From contig JAKSZP010006605.1 of assembly GCA_022478985.1 (NCBI GenBank), positions 186,001 to 250,000 on the forward strand: a DNA stretch of 64,000 bases, in the 5' to 3' direction. A model generated the notes under the pieces. The model searched no databases and was not told where the DNA came from. It worked only from the letters and a program-made list of their open reading frames with translations. Every line of letters starts with the position of its first letter. The stretch's first letter is position 1. A program made the position numbers and the translations under genes. Source of the stretch: Massospora cicadina. Its lineage: Eukaryota; Entomophthoromycota; Entomophthoromycetes; Entomophthorales; Entomophthoraceae. This document shows, piece after piece, positions 1 to 12,855 of this stretch.

Positions 1-450
1 TTACTAAAACTCCTCATTGTCCTTTTAATAAGTTTCTATAACTATTTCATGGGACATGACATATGCCACCAGGATTCAATAAGTAAAGAATTGCCTTAGA
101 AATTCAGGAAGTCAACTATTGAAAAAGGTAAATATACTGTTCCCCATCAAACCCTGAAAAAATGAAAGTACTGATTAGCAGTTTTATGTGGTCTCCCAAG
201 ATATGAAGCACCCAGTTTTCCAATAAATATCAAGAGTTTTAGATTAGATCAAAAGTCATTTATCATAAATATTATTTAAAGTCTTATATCGCATTTTATA
301 TTTAATTCTTAGAAAGCCTAATTTTTCCCAAGAGTTCTGTCACTTTTTTATTTTATTATAATTAAGTTGCCCAACTCTAAGAAGCCTCAACGCTTGTTCA
401 CCCATTTGGTTTTGTCTCTTTTGCAGTGATACCAAAATACTGCTGCTTTC
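1..450 (+). repeat. Element A 5' LTR, partial (right part only)
   Basis: About 365 bp (85-450) aligns by eye with the 3' LTR at 6260-6650, with many substitutions and small indels. The left part lies outside the window. Bases 1-85 should match 6180-6260 but the similarity there is weak. Confidence 0.65.
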
Positions 451-2689
451 TGCCAGGCCTTCCATGTTGCTTAAGAAAAGTGGAGTTGTAAAAAAGTATG
501 GATATTACTCCTGATTAAGAAACCTCTCAAGATAATGGAATTTGTAGAATTACCTGATGGATAAGAGATGCTCGCTTTAAAGTGGCTGTGCCAAATTCTG
601 CTACACTTGAGTTTTTTTGCTGAGTATAGGGGAGAAGTACCCTTTGTAAGTAAAAGAAAATATCAAATAAGACCATTTACCTATACCACATCATTCAAAA
701 TTTAATTGGTAGTATATTTTACCTGAAGGAGAGTTAAGTAAGGTCATAAATTATGCTGTCCCTTCCAGTATGAGGGATCTATATCTGACCTTTAGTTTAT
801 CAGCCACTGAAGTTGTAGTAAGGGTTGTCAATATCATAAAATTTTTGCACCCCCAGCCATTTATCAAACTATGCAAATTTTAGGGTTATACCATCAATAA
901 GTTCTGTAAAAGTTAGTTTTTATATCAGTTGCTCATTTCCTACACCTTTGACTTATATCAATCTGCAACCACTTTTCTTTGGGAGAATTGTTGTGTAATG
1001 CTCAAAAATTTGTGGCATACTCAATGAGGTCCATTGTCAAATGGCTCAGTTGGATGATTAGAATATTTCTTACCTGTAGAACTAAAACACTATACAAATA
1101 GAAGCCGCCATGCTTGAAGCTCATCTATAAATCAGATAATCTATCTCGTCTCTCCTGGATCAAATTTCAGACCTTAAAGCTCTCTGGGGATGGTGCTCTG
1201 TGGAGTTTGAGGAAGCCTTAAGGCAGGAACATCTTGAAAGCAATGCCTTTATGGTTCGTAAGGACCTCCTGGATACCAAAGGATAACCTGAACTCTGAGG
1301 GCCCTCAGGAATACATGGACCACAGGGAGATATGGTCCCCCTAGTTCATCAAGATCAACGGGTCTACAAGGTATCTAAGGAAAAGCCACCCCAGCCCTAC
1401 CAGTTATGCTGTATTGGTACTGAAGAGAATTTTTTGATTACAGATAAATGACACACAAGGACATGTTGCATGATTAGAAACGCAAACCATCTCATTATCT
1501 AGAGGCTATTAAGTAGGCCTTGCTGGGAAACCACTTGATCTTAGGTATATTATTGAAGCTTAGCGGAAGGGCTTACAAACGATAGAAATTTTTTTTAACT
1601 ATATGGCGCCCAACTGGACCATATTGATGAAAATTTGTTAAACATACACATTAGGTTGAAAACATCAAGGATAAAAAGCTATCTACTTAAGACCATATAA
1701 AGGCTAAATTTAACTGCAAGGTCTTAGGTAACAGTTTTCTCAAAAGGCTTCTGTAACTGAGGTAATGAAGATTAAGGATATTTTGCAAAAATGATGTGAA
1801 TGGCTTAAGAACCCAGTTTGATTCAATACAATCTACAAAGTACAACAAAACTAAGCCTCTAGTTTCTGAATCAAACGCTGTGAAAGAAATTAAAACTTCT
1901 CTACAAATTATTACTAACTCCAACATTGTTCTATGGATAAGTATGTCCCTGGTGAAGAAAGTATCACTTCCTTGTTGTATTTTTATGAAAGCACCATGGA
2001 AGAGGCCACCATTGACAAAAAAGTAAAAGATCTTCTGAACTTCTTGAGTTGCATCTCCCAAGAGGTTATAGTTCCTCAATTGAACTATAGCCAAATGTGG
2101 AACCAGGTTAAAATTTTTTAGAAAAAGAATTCATAAGTGGCCAGACCTTAACTTCATAAAAATAGGCCTTTATGGGGATCCACAATCAAGCGTCAGAATC
2201 TCCGACTAAGCTTGCAAATTAGTTTACTATTATCACAGACCAAGGTGGCTTATGACTGCATTTCACTGGTTTAAGTAATCATTACCATAATCTCAATTTT
2301 AGCTTATATCCCGGATTAGCAGATTCATATTAATGGCAATAAAAGATAAGGCACAAATAACCTTGGACCCAAATATGCCCTTGTCAATAATTCAGTCCGC
2401 TTACTCTAAAAAATCAAATTAAGCTGAACTAGATTCCTGATTGACATCCCAGTTTCACGCTCTTGAGAAAAAAGGTGGAAATAAGAAGAATTTACAATGA
2501 ACTGAACCTAGAAGCGTGGTAGGTAGCTGAGAGATGTTTATAAAAGAATTATTGTTTGTGAAAACTTCGTCAATATGAAGGAAGAGTTTCTTCATGTTCA
2601 CAACCAGACTATGCCTCACCAATTTTCTTCCTGGGTTACTATATTTGATGCCCATGAGCAAATAATAATATGAATGACTGTCAAAGATA

Positions 2690-3186
2690 TTGACTGCAAT
2701 TTGGATTATTTTTGTTCTCTATGTATCACCTCAACTTCCTTTTTTACAAAGCAAACACAGTTTTGGAGATTATGTTACCAGAGTGGAAAGTTATGTTTTC
2801 AAGTCAAAAGTCTATACAATTGTTGATACATGCTCTTGTGTCAATGTTAATTCTTCTAAGTATGATGTCCAAGTTAAAATGTCACCAGATCTCCAACATG
2901 ATGTTGAGTATTGGATGGCTGAGACCTATTGCAATAAGTTAAAAAATGCCTATTTAGCCCTTCCGTATATTTAATGAAGTCTCTTCTATCTACTCTGACT
3001 GTGATTCAACAGGACCAAATCTATAATCTACTAATGGGGACTCAGTTTCTATGTGAACACTCAGAGTTTATTAGATTGTATGAGTCTTATTTGCCTTTAC
3101 TGGGAAATCATGTGCCATTTATCTTTCAAACCCTTTTTAACAAAAATCAAAAACCCAATAAGAGGCTATTCCTTATGGTGGATTAA
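2690..3186 (+). pseudogene. Short open frames inside element A, function not recognised
   Basis: Two consecutive frames of 94 and 70 codons (2690-2974 and 2974-3186) meet at a stop within the internal region of element A. Their position upstream of the RT/RNase H remnants fits a gag or gag-protease stretch, but I see no CCHC knuckle and no DTGA motif, so the assignment is positional only. From 450 to 4230 the sequence is AT-rich and full of stops, and nothing else can be named with confidence. Confidence 0.25.
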
Positions 3187-4239
3187 CAAAACACCTACTG
3201 AATAGAATATCATAATGTAGGGCCTTGAGTAAAAATGCTCCCTATGTCTGTTTACGCCAGATAGAATACCTTTGTACATTCCTCCTCAGATGGTTATTCC
3301 TGATCAAAATTTAGTTAACATCAATACCCATAATCTAATACACATTCCTCTGGGCCACATATTATTAATTGTGGATTAGATAGTTCCTCTGTCAAAGAAG
3401 TAAGCCCATGCCTAGGCATATTTGACTCAGCTTACTTGGGAACATCTATAGTCCTATTGTGGAATTTATCCTCTTATAAGCTCATCATAAGAGATAGAGA
3501 CCCCATAGATATGTTCAACTGTTGCCTGTTATGGAAGTGCTTTATATTCACAAGATTAGAAATTTAACGTGATTTTTCTGGATGATCCACTTACTAAATT
3601 TATTATTAAACATAACATTAAAACAATTTTTCTGCCATCTACAAAGGGGCTGATAAAGAACTGACAGAATTTTGAAACATCTTTTCCTCTGGGCCATATG
3701 ATTTTTGGAAGATTAATGGGTGACTCATTGAGTAAACACCAGAGATGCCTTACCTATATGAAATGAGCTTTATTGGAAATCAAAGGTAAAAGAGCAGAGT
3801 GGTAAAGTTATAGAAACTACCTGACGCTGGCCTACTGAAATTTTCAAAGCCTTTGAGCCTCGCCTCTGCTCCTAGTAAGGAAAGGAAGGAACCCATAGAG
3901 TGTTTATGGACTAACACAAAGTAAATTCAATTGCCAGGATAGTTAGTTACTATTACCTAAAAATGATTTTCTAGGTATGCTATCTAGTTTAAAAACTCAT
4001 TTTTTTGTGGATTTGGAAAGCGGGTAATGCAGATAGCTTAGGACCCCAAAGATTAAGATAAGTATGCACTGGTAGATAAAGAGTGATGTTTTGAATCCAC
4101 GCAAATGACTCAGGGGCAATGCAATGACTCTGTTACTTTTTAAATAATCATAAAAAACATCTTTAATGAATTAAGTATCTATTGAATTATATTATATCTA
4201 GACAATATATATTTAATTTTAAGATCTTTAAATCTCACC

Positions 4240-4910
4240 TTGATCAAAATAACAAGTTTTCAAATGATTACAAAGAATTTCACTTAGACTGAAAACATTT
4301 AACTGCGGTTTTTAATGAGAATTGGAATTTTTAATCATAAAGTGACCAAAGAAGGGATCTTACTGCTCTAAGATAAGATAACAGCCATAAAAAATATGGC
4401 CCAGACAAGGAGTTTGAGAGACATCCTGGTCTTTTTAGGATGGTAGGATACTACTGCTAGTTCACCCCCCCACTTCACTAAGCTCACTAAACCTTTGACC
4501 CATTTTTACAAAAAAATATACCTTTCAAATCAAAGTTAGCACAATATCAATCACTTGACGCATTAAGGCTAGCTTAAACCAAATCTCCCATTTTAAAACA
4601 TCCAAAGTTAAAAGTCTACCTATATTTACTGGTGCAAGTAGTGCTTCAGTCATATCGATTATAGTTCAGCATGACAAAAAAATGTGTGGACTAACCATTT
4701 GTATATTTTTATAAAACGTCATATAAAGGAAAATTAATTTTTCTGCCACAAATCATGAGTGTCTGGCTGTAATCCTCGCCATCAAGTATTTTTAGCCCAT
4801 TTTATATGGAACGCACTTTACTGTGATCATGGATTACGCTTCTCTTTTGTGATTACATCAGATGCGTGACCCTGATGGACTATTGGCTCAGTAGCCTTGT
4901 AGCTAAAAAA
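4240..4910 (+). pseudogene. Element A pol remnant: end of RT, connection and RNase H
   Basis: With stops ignored, 4380-4520 reads as the Gypsy palm/connection segment, including a LRDILVFLGW-like stretch (family: LRxFLGxxxYY) and FTKLTKPLTHFYKK. RNase H follows at about 4630-4905, with ECLAVILAIKYF and then DYASLL and QMRDPDGLLAQ (family: DHASLxWL...DPDGLLARW). The first RNase H aspartate position reads Gly (GASSAS instead of TDAS). Several in-frame stops and indels make it non-functional. The order and spacing of these motifs are diagnostic of Ty3/Gypsy. Confidence 0.7.
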
Positions 4911-5339
4911 TTTTGACTTCTAGATTTTTCATCATACTGGCGCAGTGAGCTAAAATTACAATGATGTCTCAAGATTATCAGTATTGACATTACTAGCAAC
5001 TAAGGAAGACCGCCTTTATGGCCTCATCTGCCAATCTGGTTTGTGGACTATGGAGACTACAGAAATACAAAATGAGCTTAGAAAAAAGTAACACATGCAA
5101 ATATCCAAGGTTATACTATAGAAATTAGTACAGATCAAATGGCTTTATTATTTCCGCCACTAATTGGACAGAAGTAATCTTGGAAATCAAACTATTACTA
5201 TCCCTGGGAAGGTACAGAAAGCTTATCTATTATTAGAATCTTAATACTCTTGGGTGGTATGTTAAATTCCATTTAAGATAGAGATGTATGTCTTGTTGAC
5301 ACTATTTAAAATCACCCTGAGATTTAACCAGCAAGTGGT

Positions 5340-5900
5340 CGCTCCTTTTCCCCTTTCACACTGTAAGTATTAATCTCATTGGTCCAATATCAACAGGAGT
5401 ATATGGCCTTCAATATTATAAATAGCTGGGGATCACTTCACCAAAAGAATCAAAGTTGTTTCTGTACCTACGGCCACCTCCTAAGGTATTGCATTATTCC
5501 TGTTTTAATACTTGCATAACATGGTATTTTAAGAGTAAAATTATCTGAAATACAATTAAAACTATGAGGTGTTATGAAATTGACTACCTTATTTATAACA
5601 TATCAAAGCTTCTCAGCCCTCATAATCCATCAACAAATAAGCTATCAAAAGAACTAATGCACTTTCATTTTTGATACTATAAAAGATAGCCACTACTGAC
5701 CTATTATGGTAAAAGTACTTTTTACCAGGTGCCTTGCTCGAATATTGAAAAAGTTACCTTTATCTGATAAAAATTTCCCATTTGAGGCAATTTTTGGTAG
5801 GTAATTACTCTACCATTCGTCCTATAAATGTCTTTAGCCATGGATGTCCTAATTCAAGCCACTGCTAAGAAGGCATATTAAATTAACCTTTGACAATAAA
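5340..5900 (+). pseudogene. Element A integrase core remnant
   Basis: At 5371-5430 the + strand reads VSINLIGPISTGVYGLQYY, followed after a one-base frame change by IAGDHFTKRIKVVSVPTAT. This matches the start of the Gypsy integrase catalytic core (V-x-I-D-L-x-G-P ... VAVDHFTKW). The first catalytic Asp reads Asn. Downstream to about 5900 short pieces resemble the core's C-terminal part, but the DNG and E motifs are not legible. Confidence 0.6.
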
Positions 5901-6103
5901 TTCTGCCTGTATACCATCCCAGGGATTTAGAAATGTTTATCATTGGCCCCAGGGAAGAATTAATAAACTCTCCATTTCCCTATCCATACCTTTTAGGTTC
6001 TGCATAAACAAGGGTCAGAATATTCAATTGGCAACCTTATTAAATAATGGTGGTCAACCAAGTACATGGACGATTTTTTGAGCATATGTACCCCTTCAAC
6101 AGG

Positions 6104-6118
6104 ACCTTGAGGGGGCAT
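6104..6118 (+). other. Polypurine tract of element A
   Basis: The purine-rich run ttgagggggcat immediately precedes the TG that opens the 3' LTR at 6119, the expected position of the plus-strand primer. Confidence 0.5.
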
Positions 6119-6650
6119 TGTTGGGCTACAAATAAATAAATAAATATGATCAATAAAAAGGCAAAGTAAAATTAATTGTGTTAGGCTTTAAATGAATATG
6201 AGAAGTCTACATGGGTGTCAACCCAAAAAGTAGATAACAAAGGGAAAATGCTGCATATTATAAAGGGATTCTTGAAGTCCAAAGTATTGCCTTAAAAATC
6301 AGGAAGACAAAATCAACAAAAGAAAGTTATCCTGTTCTCCATCATACCAATGAAAAAAATGGAAGATCCTGATTGTTAGTCTCCAGGTTGTCTCCCAAGA
6401 CATCTGCACCCAATCCAATATAGATAAAAATAATTTTAAAGATAAATAAGGGTTTGATACTTATATTTTATTAATATAAAGTTTCCTATATAAGGCGTAT
6501 ATATGAGAGTGTTTAGCAAGACTTTATCATCACAATCGTTTTTCCCCTTATCTATTTTACTAAGAACATCTTGTTCATTTCCAGAAGTTTCAAAGCCAGT
6601 TACCTTTATATGAGATTTTCTCTTTTGCAGTGCTGAAAGTGAAAAACAAC
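6119..6650 (+). repeat. Element A 3' LTR
   Basis: Starts TGTTGGGC after a polypurine tract. Its right 390 bp match 85-450. From 6650 to 7016 there is only AT-rich sequence in which I see nothing. Confidence 0.65.
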
Positions 6651-7027
6651 TGTCTTATAGTAAATTCTTGCAAAACTTTCTATACTATCATAGAAAACTC
6701 ATTATTATCAAAGATATTTGATTGTATTTGCTAACCTCAAAATTATATTAAACCTTCTAATAAACTGATAAAAATGAGGTTAAAGTCATAAAATAAAGTT
6801 AAGAAAAGATTTAAGTCTGTTTAATCTTCAGTACCAAGTAATGAGAATATATATTAAATTAGTTTGAGGTTAACAATTTATAGAATTTATACTTAAAACA
6901 TTATCTGAGATTTAACTGTCCAACAGATCTTTTAGGTGTCATAAATCAGTTATAGTAGTAAACTACAAGAGTACTACTTGGGTTAAACAAGTAACTTAAT
7001 TCTTACAAACTTAAAATGTCTAGTCAC

Positions 7028-7313
7028 AGGGGAGGATACCCCAGTGGTAGAGTATGTACTCTTACCATTGCCTCCCTGAGTTTGATCCCACTAGATATAC
7101 TTTGGGTAGGGGACAATTATGACTGTATTAGCAATGTGCAACAATGCCCCAAACCAAGATAGCAAATAGCAAGGCGGTCCAAGGAGTTCCTGTATATCAT
7201 ATACCGCGCATGGATGGTTTTCAGGTTTTATACTTCTTTCCCATTTCTTTGCTTCCCCTTAATTGGTGCAGTATCATCCCCAGGTCAGCCCACCTCAAGG
7301 AAAATTTAAAAAT
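7028..7313 (+). mobile_element. SINE-1 copy a (tRNA-derived SINE, full length)
   Basis: A 286-bp unit with a tRNA-like head: A-box-like taccccagtggtagagta and B-box-like gagtttgatccc. It matches 30841-31127 end to end and 32241-32404 in part. The 11-bp direct repeat tgtctagtcac flanks it at 7017-7027 and 7314-7324, which is the target-site duplication expected from LINE-driven insertion. The tail ends in an A-rich stretch after cccaggtcagcccacctcaa. Confidence 0.9.
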
Positions 7314-7879
7314 TGTCTAGTCACCCATTATCTAGTTTAATGAAAACACAAGAAGGAAACTTAAATTTTCAAAAATTTTAATTAAAGTGAATACTTTAAT
7401 CTACAAGTATGGTGTATAATCTATATCTGATACAATTTTGAAAAAAAATATTAGAATTTGATACTTAAGTTGCAAATTATTAACAAAATTACATAATTAT
7501 CTAATCTGCACCTCTATTTCTAAACTTAACATTTGTGTAGGCTACTAACACATCACTCAGTCATTGCTTTTCAAAGAAAAAAATTTTAATTTGGCTTTTT
7601 ATTATAAAGATTTTTTAAACTAATGTAAATAATTGCAGGAAATACTGTAAAAGAACTTACTGACTTGAATAATTGAGTCAGAAACCCCTCAAACATATTA
7701 CCTCATTTGCCAAACTCAGCGTTAATCAGGGTCACCCACTCTCAGGTGACACTTGCAAAAGAATCCTTTTCTGAATACGCGGCCACTTCACCAAGCATCA
7801 TCTCTTTAGATCATATCTCTGCAACTTTAACGCCCACTATTGTAGTGCTCAATAAATACCAACAATCCACTGGGCCTCC

Positions 7880-8628
7880 TGTTGGGGCTAAGGGAGGTCT
7901 GAGGGCGGGTCTTTGAAGCTTGCTGAGGTGGACAGGCGAGTAAAGGACTTAACCTTAATAACAGGTTCAGAAGTCCTAATTTTTTAACAGTTAGGGACTT
8001 AACCTAGGCAGGTTCAGAGGTCCCAAAAGTTAATAGTTAAGGACTTAACCACACTGGTTCAGAGGTCCCAAAAACAAGAGAGCGAACTTTACAAAGAGCC
8101 TTATTAAAGGTAGAAGTGCAAAAGTTATTTTATTAATTAAATAATCAGAACCTTAAATAGTGCTAAGAAGAGAAAGATAAGCTAAGGGATATAAGGAATG
8201 ATTGGTATATACCCTGGTGGAATTGGGACTAGATTAGGAATTAATAGCCCAAAGCTTTTATAAGATAAAGGAAAGTAGGTGATAAGTGAGGGTAATTATA
8301 AGATAAAGCGAAGGTAGAGATAAGGTTGAATAAACTGAAGTAAGGATTTATTCCCTACAGGAAGAATAATAGTTGCAATATTGTTTATCAGCCTGGATTA
8401 TCGATTAGTGGAGCAATTTGATTATAATTTATCTTAAGTTCGTCCAACATTAATTGCATTTGGATGATGCTAATTAATCAAAGTTAATAATGATTTTGGG
8501 CTTTAGATCCTGCAAAGCATTGATTGGTAGAATAATAGTAGTAAATATATGTTGAGATTTCCCCAAAATAGATAATAGGTTGGAAGCCCCAAGTTGAGGC
8601 TTCATTTAAACTATTGAAAATCCCAACA
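7880..8628. repeat. Solo LTR (family B)
   Basis: Opens TGTTGGGG and closes CCCAACA, the short inverted ends typical of LTRs. It is flanked by cctcc (7875-7879) and ccccc (8629-8633), a 5-bp duplication with one mismatch. No partner LTR is seen in the window. The run of C after the right end would read as a G-rich polypurine tract on the minus strand, so a minus-strand 3' LTR of a deleted element is the alternative. It contains a three-copy minisatellite. Confidence 0.6.
7945..8070. repeat. Minisatellite, three copies, 46-50 bp spacing
   Basis: The phrase ggacttaacc recurs at 7945, 7995 and 8041, each followed by a variant of aggttcagaggtccc. Unit spacing is 50 then 46 bp. It sits inside the solo LTR at 7880-8628. 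Confidence 0.85.
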
Positions 8629-11030
8629 CCCCCCTAACATTGAGATGATTGCTGATTCATTTTTAATCTCATAAGATCAATATCACGCAGCTCAACCCTT
8701 CCAGGAACTCTCCTCCCTGGTAAGTTGGTTTTTCAGCCTTTTTTAGCATTGCCAATGTTAGATTCTGGCTTCAACTTGAGGGGCGTTGCCCAGCTCTCTA
8801 AACATCAAAACCTTGCCAATAATGATGGATCAGCTAACCGTTTTGGTTCACAGAACACCAAATCAGGCCATCCTAATATGCTTACTGAAAAGACTACTAT
8901 AATGGATCGTGTTGATTAGTAACTTTTCCATTCTCACCTGCTTCATAAAAACCCATAAACTGCTTTTCAAGGTTTTACTTACTTAATTACATGGGTTAAA
9001 TTACTTATGTACCAATCATTTTATATGTTTATTTAAAGATGAAACACCAAAAGTCTTTTTTAGCACTAGGTGGTCCCAACCTAAAGGGGGATACACCTAT
9101 CTGAAACACCAAAAGTCTTATTACTTAAGAAAATATGGATTATGCTGATGATAAAACTGTAGCCTTCTCCAAAAAGGCTGAAGTTAATAGCAACCTAGGT
9201 GGTACAAACCACCCTAGAAATTCTGGATCAACCTCCCCTCGCTAGGAAGCACCAGCACCCACTGAAGCGTTTCAACAAATGTGTAACCCTGTGAACTTGA
9301 CCTCACCACCTATTTGGGGTTTATCTACAATTTAAGACCAAATCAAGCATAAGCGTAACAATGGGACACTAAATCTTGCAAAACCCACTGGAACCAATGA
9401 TAACTAAAGATCATCCCTGTGAAGTGGCAATAATTGCTTATTTTAATAAGATATGTGCTTAAACTAGAGCACAAAAACTACCTTGCTCAACATTCTAATA
9501 TGCGATTTCCATTTACTATAAGTATAATCCTGTTATGTATTATTCAGTGTTCTTCTTCTCATACTTTTAAGCATCACAGAGACATTATGAATTAACACCA
9601 CCATCCATTATTTGATTGAGGTCCGCTATATTGTGTGGTATCAATGAAGCTTCCTTTGCTAAACATGCTACCACTCTTCAGGTGTTACGCATGAATCTCC
9701 ATTTCTCCTTCACACGTTATCACAGGAAGAAAATCTTATGTGTTACTTAATAAGCATACCACTAAATATTGGCCCTGAATCACTTGATCTGGCGCTTCAT
9801 TTTGGTCTTTGGTATTTAGATATGTACTTTAAGTAGAATTTAGCATCTCATCATATTTTGCCCCCACTCAAAGAGACCACCTGCAAGGGCATCATATATA
9901 CCCACCCTCACTGTGGTCCACAATATAGAAGTAGTTCATTGCATGATAGTTGTAAAGGAATGCCCAGATATCTTTTTAGTTGACCCTAATCATGCGCCCC
10001 CGTTGTTCATGGCTTAACATCCTTGTACACCTGATAGTGGCTGCAAGGCTCAAAAACAAGCCCTCTTAGCCATTACCAAGGGGATTATACTAGACTAAGA
10101 TGTTCTCATGTGGCTGCAGCAGCAATTCCACAACCACACAATGGGTCTCCATTAAGGATTTGGCCCCTGAAACCCTTTAGTATGAAGTTAAACTTAAGGT
10201 TTAACAATAGGTTCCCACATTATTAAAACCCAAGCCCCTTTTCCAGTGGTCACCCCTTCCAATATCAGAGGCAGCACCATATAGGCTAAGCGTACTTTCT
10301 TTTTCAATGCGCCCTTTGTTGTCCCCCATCTCAGAGCTCCGCTACACTAGTATTGTTAACAGCATCTTTTATTTCTGCATCTCTAAACTCCTACAAAAGC
10401 TTGAATAACCACCACTGACTGGCAAACTGCTTCCTGTGGCAGACGTGACACCTCAAAGAGCCCACATTACCCACACAAACCTCTTACGCGGCTCCTTTGC
10501 AGTTCTAAAGTATGTAGATGTAGACTCTGACTCATCAAATGCAGCTGATGCGGAGGTCACTGATGAGCACGTTCTGGATACCCCGCAATTTAGCAGGAGC
10601 AGTTTCTAGGATGCTTACCAGATCCTCATCTACCACCCTTTTTTTCTCCTTAAACCTTTGCACTCTGTAAGAATTAATGCTCAAATTCAATCTGAAGACT
10701 TAAGACTAATCTCCTTACAGCTGTAGATTCAAGTGCTGGAAACCACCAAGTATGCAAATGGAAATCAGCTATGAGTCATGGCAGAACCCTGGCCCTTCAC
10801 CATCACTGCTAATGAGATGCAGGATTCAATTAGATAACTTGCCTCCTCCAAAAATTTAGGTCAGAGAGGATTGATATTGCGCTGTTCAGGAGACCCTTAT
10901 CCTCCCTCATTAAAACAATGCATGGAATGATCAGTTTAAAGGTAACTCTTCTGTACAATCCATTTCTCCCCTATCATCTTAGTTCTATAGTTAAATTACA
11001 CTCTTTTTCACAACAATTGGGGAAACTCCT
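8629..11030. other. Unassigned, probably decayed repeat
   Basis: No long frame, no LTR partner and no recognisable domain on either strand. The longest frame is 79 codons (10918-11157) and runs into the LTR of element C, so it is not a gene. Short coding-like stretches on the + strand at 10440-10610 may be relics of a transposon, but I could not match them to a family. Confidence 0.4.
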
Positions 11031-11528
11031 TGTTATAAAATTGGCGTTTTTTGTTGAGATACGCCATAATCAATATTGCGCAGGGTTTGCCCCACTGAGC
11101 AATAGGACCAATGATATGAGGGGCGTTGCCCTTGAAACAACAGGAATAAACTATTAATAATATGGAGCACTTGCCCCCACTATACTTCTTTATTTATTAT
11201 AATAAACACAGATGATCCTCGCTGTTTTGCCTGCTCCAAACTATTAACAACCTTTTTTCTCTTGATAGTCTCATCTCTCTTGTATCAAAGTAACTTTGGA
11301 TGATACCACTTCCATAACTTAGTAATTTACTTCGCTGTATCTCATTGGTTCCACCAATTCTTCATTCATTATTTCCCAATCACCTAATTTGAGACGATTT
11401 CCCTAACAACCCAATATCGCCTCATTTTGAGGCGCTCAAATTACCATAACTCATATCAAACTTGGCGGATTCCATCTGTTCTGCCATAACAACTTAGGGA
11501 TTATCATCCAGTCATATTGGAATTGTGA
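11031..11528 (-). repeat. Element C 3' LTR
   Basis: Matches 16462-16956. On the + strand it begins TGTTATAAA and ends attgtga. The other copy ends atcgcga; the two G/A differences there fall in CpG contexts. Confidence 0.85.
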
Positions 11529-11545
11529 TATTACCCCCTCCCTGA
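11529..11545 (-). other. Polypurine tract of element C
   Basis: On the minus strand GGGAGGGGGTAATA lies directly upstream of the 3' LTR, as expected for plus-strand priming. Confidence 0.65.
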
Positions 11546-11561
11546 CTGGATGATGAGGCTT

Positions 11562-12650
11562 CTATTGCTTATATGCCCAGAGGAACTTCGCATGCACTTG
11601 ATTGATGATCCAACTGCTAGCGGGGTCCTTGATTGTGTATGCATCTATAACTGTGTTCTCAATGACTTTGAATGGCCCAATATAGATACTGGCCAGCTTG
11701 TGTTTCCAGATGAACCCATGTTGATCATGGAATAGGACCATGTCTCCATCTTTGAACTGTGCTAGTCCACTTCGCCATATCTGATCAGCAGCCTGTCTTT
11801 TGATTTTCTTGGCTAAGCTGAACGAGTATGCTTCAGTTTGTAATTTAATCAGCATATTCATTAGGATGGTCAAATAGCATTGCGGATCCATTCCGCCAGT
11901 GTCCTCTACACAGGCATACAGAAGTGCGGGCAGAGCGGGGTGCCATCCATAAAGCAATTGGAATGGGCTTTTCCCTGTGGAAGAATGGTAACTAATGTTG
12001 TAGGCAAAACCGTGGTAGAAAGGAGAGTACTCCAATCAGAGGGCCTATCAGTAACCAACTTTCAGAGAATGTTCACCAGGTCCCATTAACCTGTTCAACC
12101 ATTCCATTGGACTCAGGGTGATATGGAGTTGTTATAACCCCGTGGATGGCCATCATTTCGTTGAGTTTAGAAAGTATGTGAGAGGTGAAATTAGTGCCAT
12201 TGTCAGTAAGGATAAACTGCGGGCAGCCGTGATGCTGAATGATGCATTCCATTACAAACTTAGCCACAGTAACCGGGCCCAGATCCTGAATGTCCCGTAT
12301 CTCAACCCACCTGGTCAAGTGGCCAATTGCCACCAGGATATACTTGGACTGGTTTGCTCCCATTGGAAGAGGGCCAACGACATCAAGGGAAACTGTATGC
12401 CAAGTACAAGTGTGGCTTTACTAACTGATATGAGGTCTACCAGTGATACGTCTTTTCCACTTGGCACTGGTGACAGGAGGAGATAGTATCAAGCACATCA
12501 AAGTTCATGCTTTCCCAGAAATACTGAGGTCACAATAAATCCAACATCTTGCGCACATTACCATGCCCAACTGCCCTATGTGCGCTCATGATAATGTTAG
12601 GCCGCGTTGAGGGTTGCGAAAATTCACCATGTAATCACCAATCTGCTTGT
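11562..12650 (-). pseudogene. Element C integrase (zinc finger, catalytic core, C-terminal part)
   Basis: The minus strand carries an HHCC zinc finger near 12440-12590 (HRAVGH ... CHQCQ, with one stop between). The catalytic core follows in the frame 12073-12363: IGHLTRWVE at the first acidic block with Asp replaced by Gly, LTDNGTNFTS at the second, and HPESNGMVEQVN at the third with the Glu kept. The next frame (11562-12035) continues with FAYNISYHSSTGKSPFQLLYG and a C-terminal part with GPFKVIENTV, a GPY/F-like module. The frames are separated by a frameshift near 12040-12075. Loss of the first catalytic Asp makes it inactive. Confidence 0.85.
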
Positions 12651-12855
12651 ACAACTCACCATTTCACTGAAAAGTATTGGCTCGCATTTCATTCAGCGCC
12701 TTGATGACTTGGGGCGTCTCATCATAGTACTTTCCGCTGAGCATCTTGTCATATATAATATCGCTCAGTTCCTCCATAACTGCAATAGTTGGTAGCCTCA
12801 ACAAGCAATCAGCATTCTGGTGTTTTGCTCATGGTCGGTGAAGGATCTCAAAGCT

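Larger units (their letters stand above)
1..6650 (+). mobile_element. Element A: ancient Ty3/Gypsy LTR retrotransposon, 5' end outside window
   Basis: Sequence at about 85-450 reappears at about 6260-6650 in the same orientation, with shared landmarks such as attgccttagaaattcagga / attgccttaaaaatcaggaa, the word ggtctcccaaga and the end tctcttttgcagtg. These are the two LTRs; the 5' copy should begin some tens of bases before the window. The 3' LTR opens at 6119 with TGTTGGGC right after a polypurine tract. Gypsy RNase H and integrase remnants lie between on the + strand, with many stops and indels. It is the most decayed element in the window. The right LTR end is not sharply defined (about 6640-6660). 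Confidence 0.75.

Noticed and set aside
3560..3720. Second integrase-like stretch (LPSTKGLIKN) upstream of the RT remnant in element A
   Set aside because: The similarity is too weak, and its position before RT would need a second element; not supported well enough.
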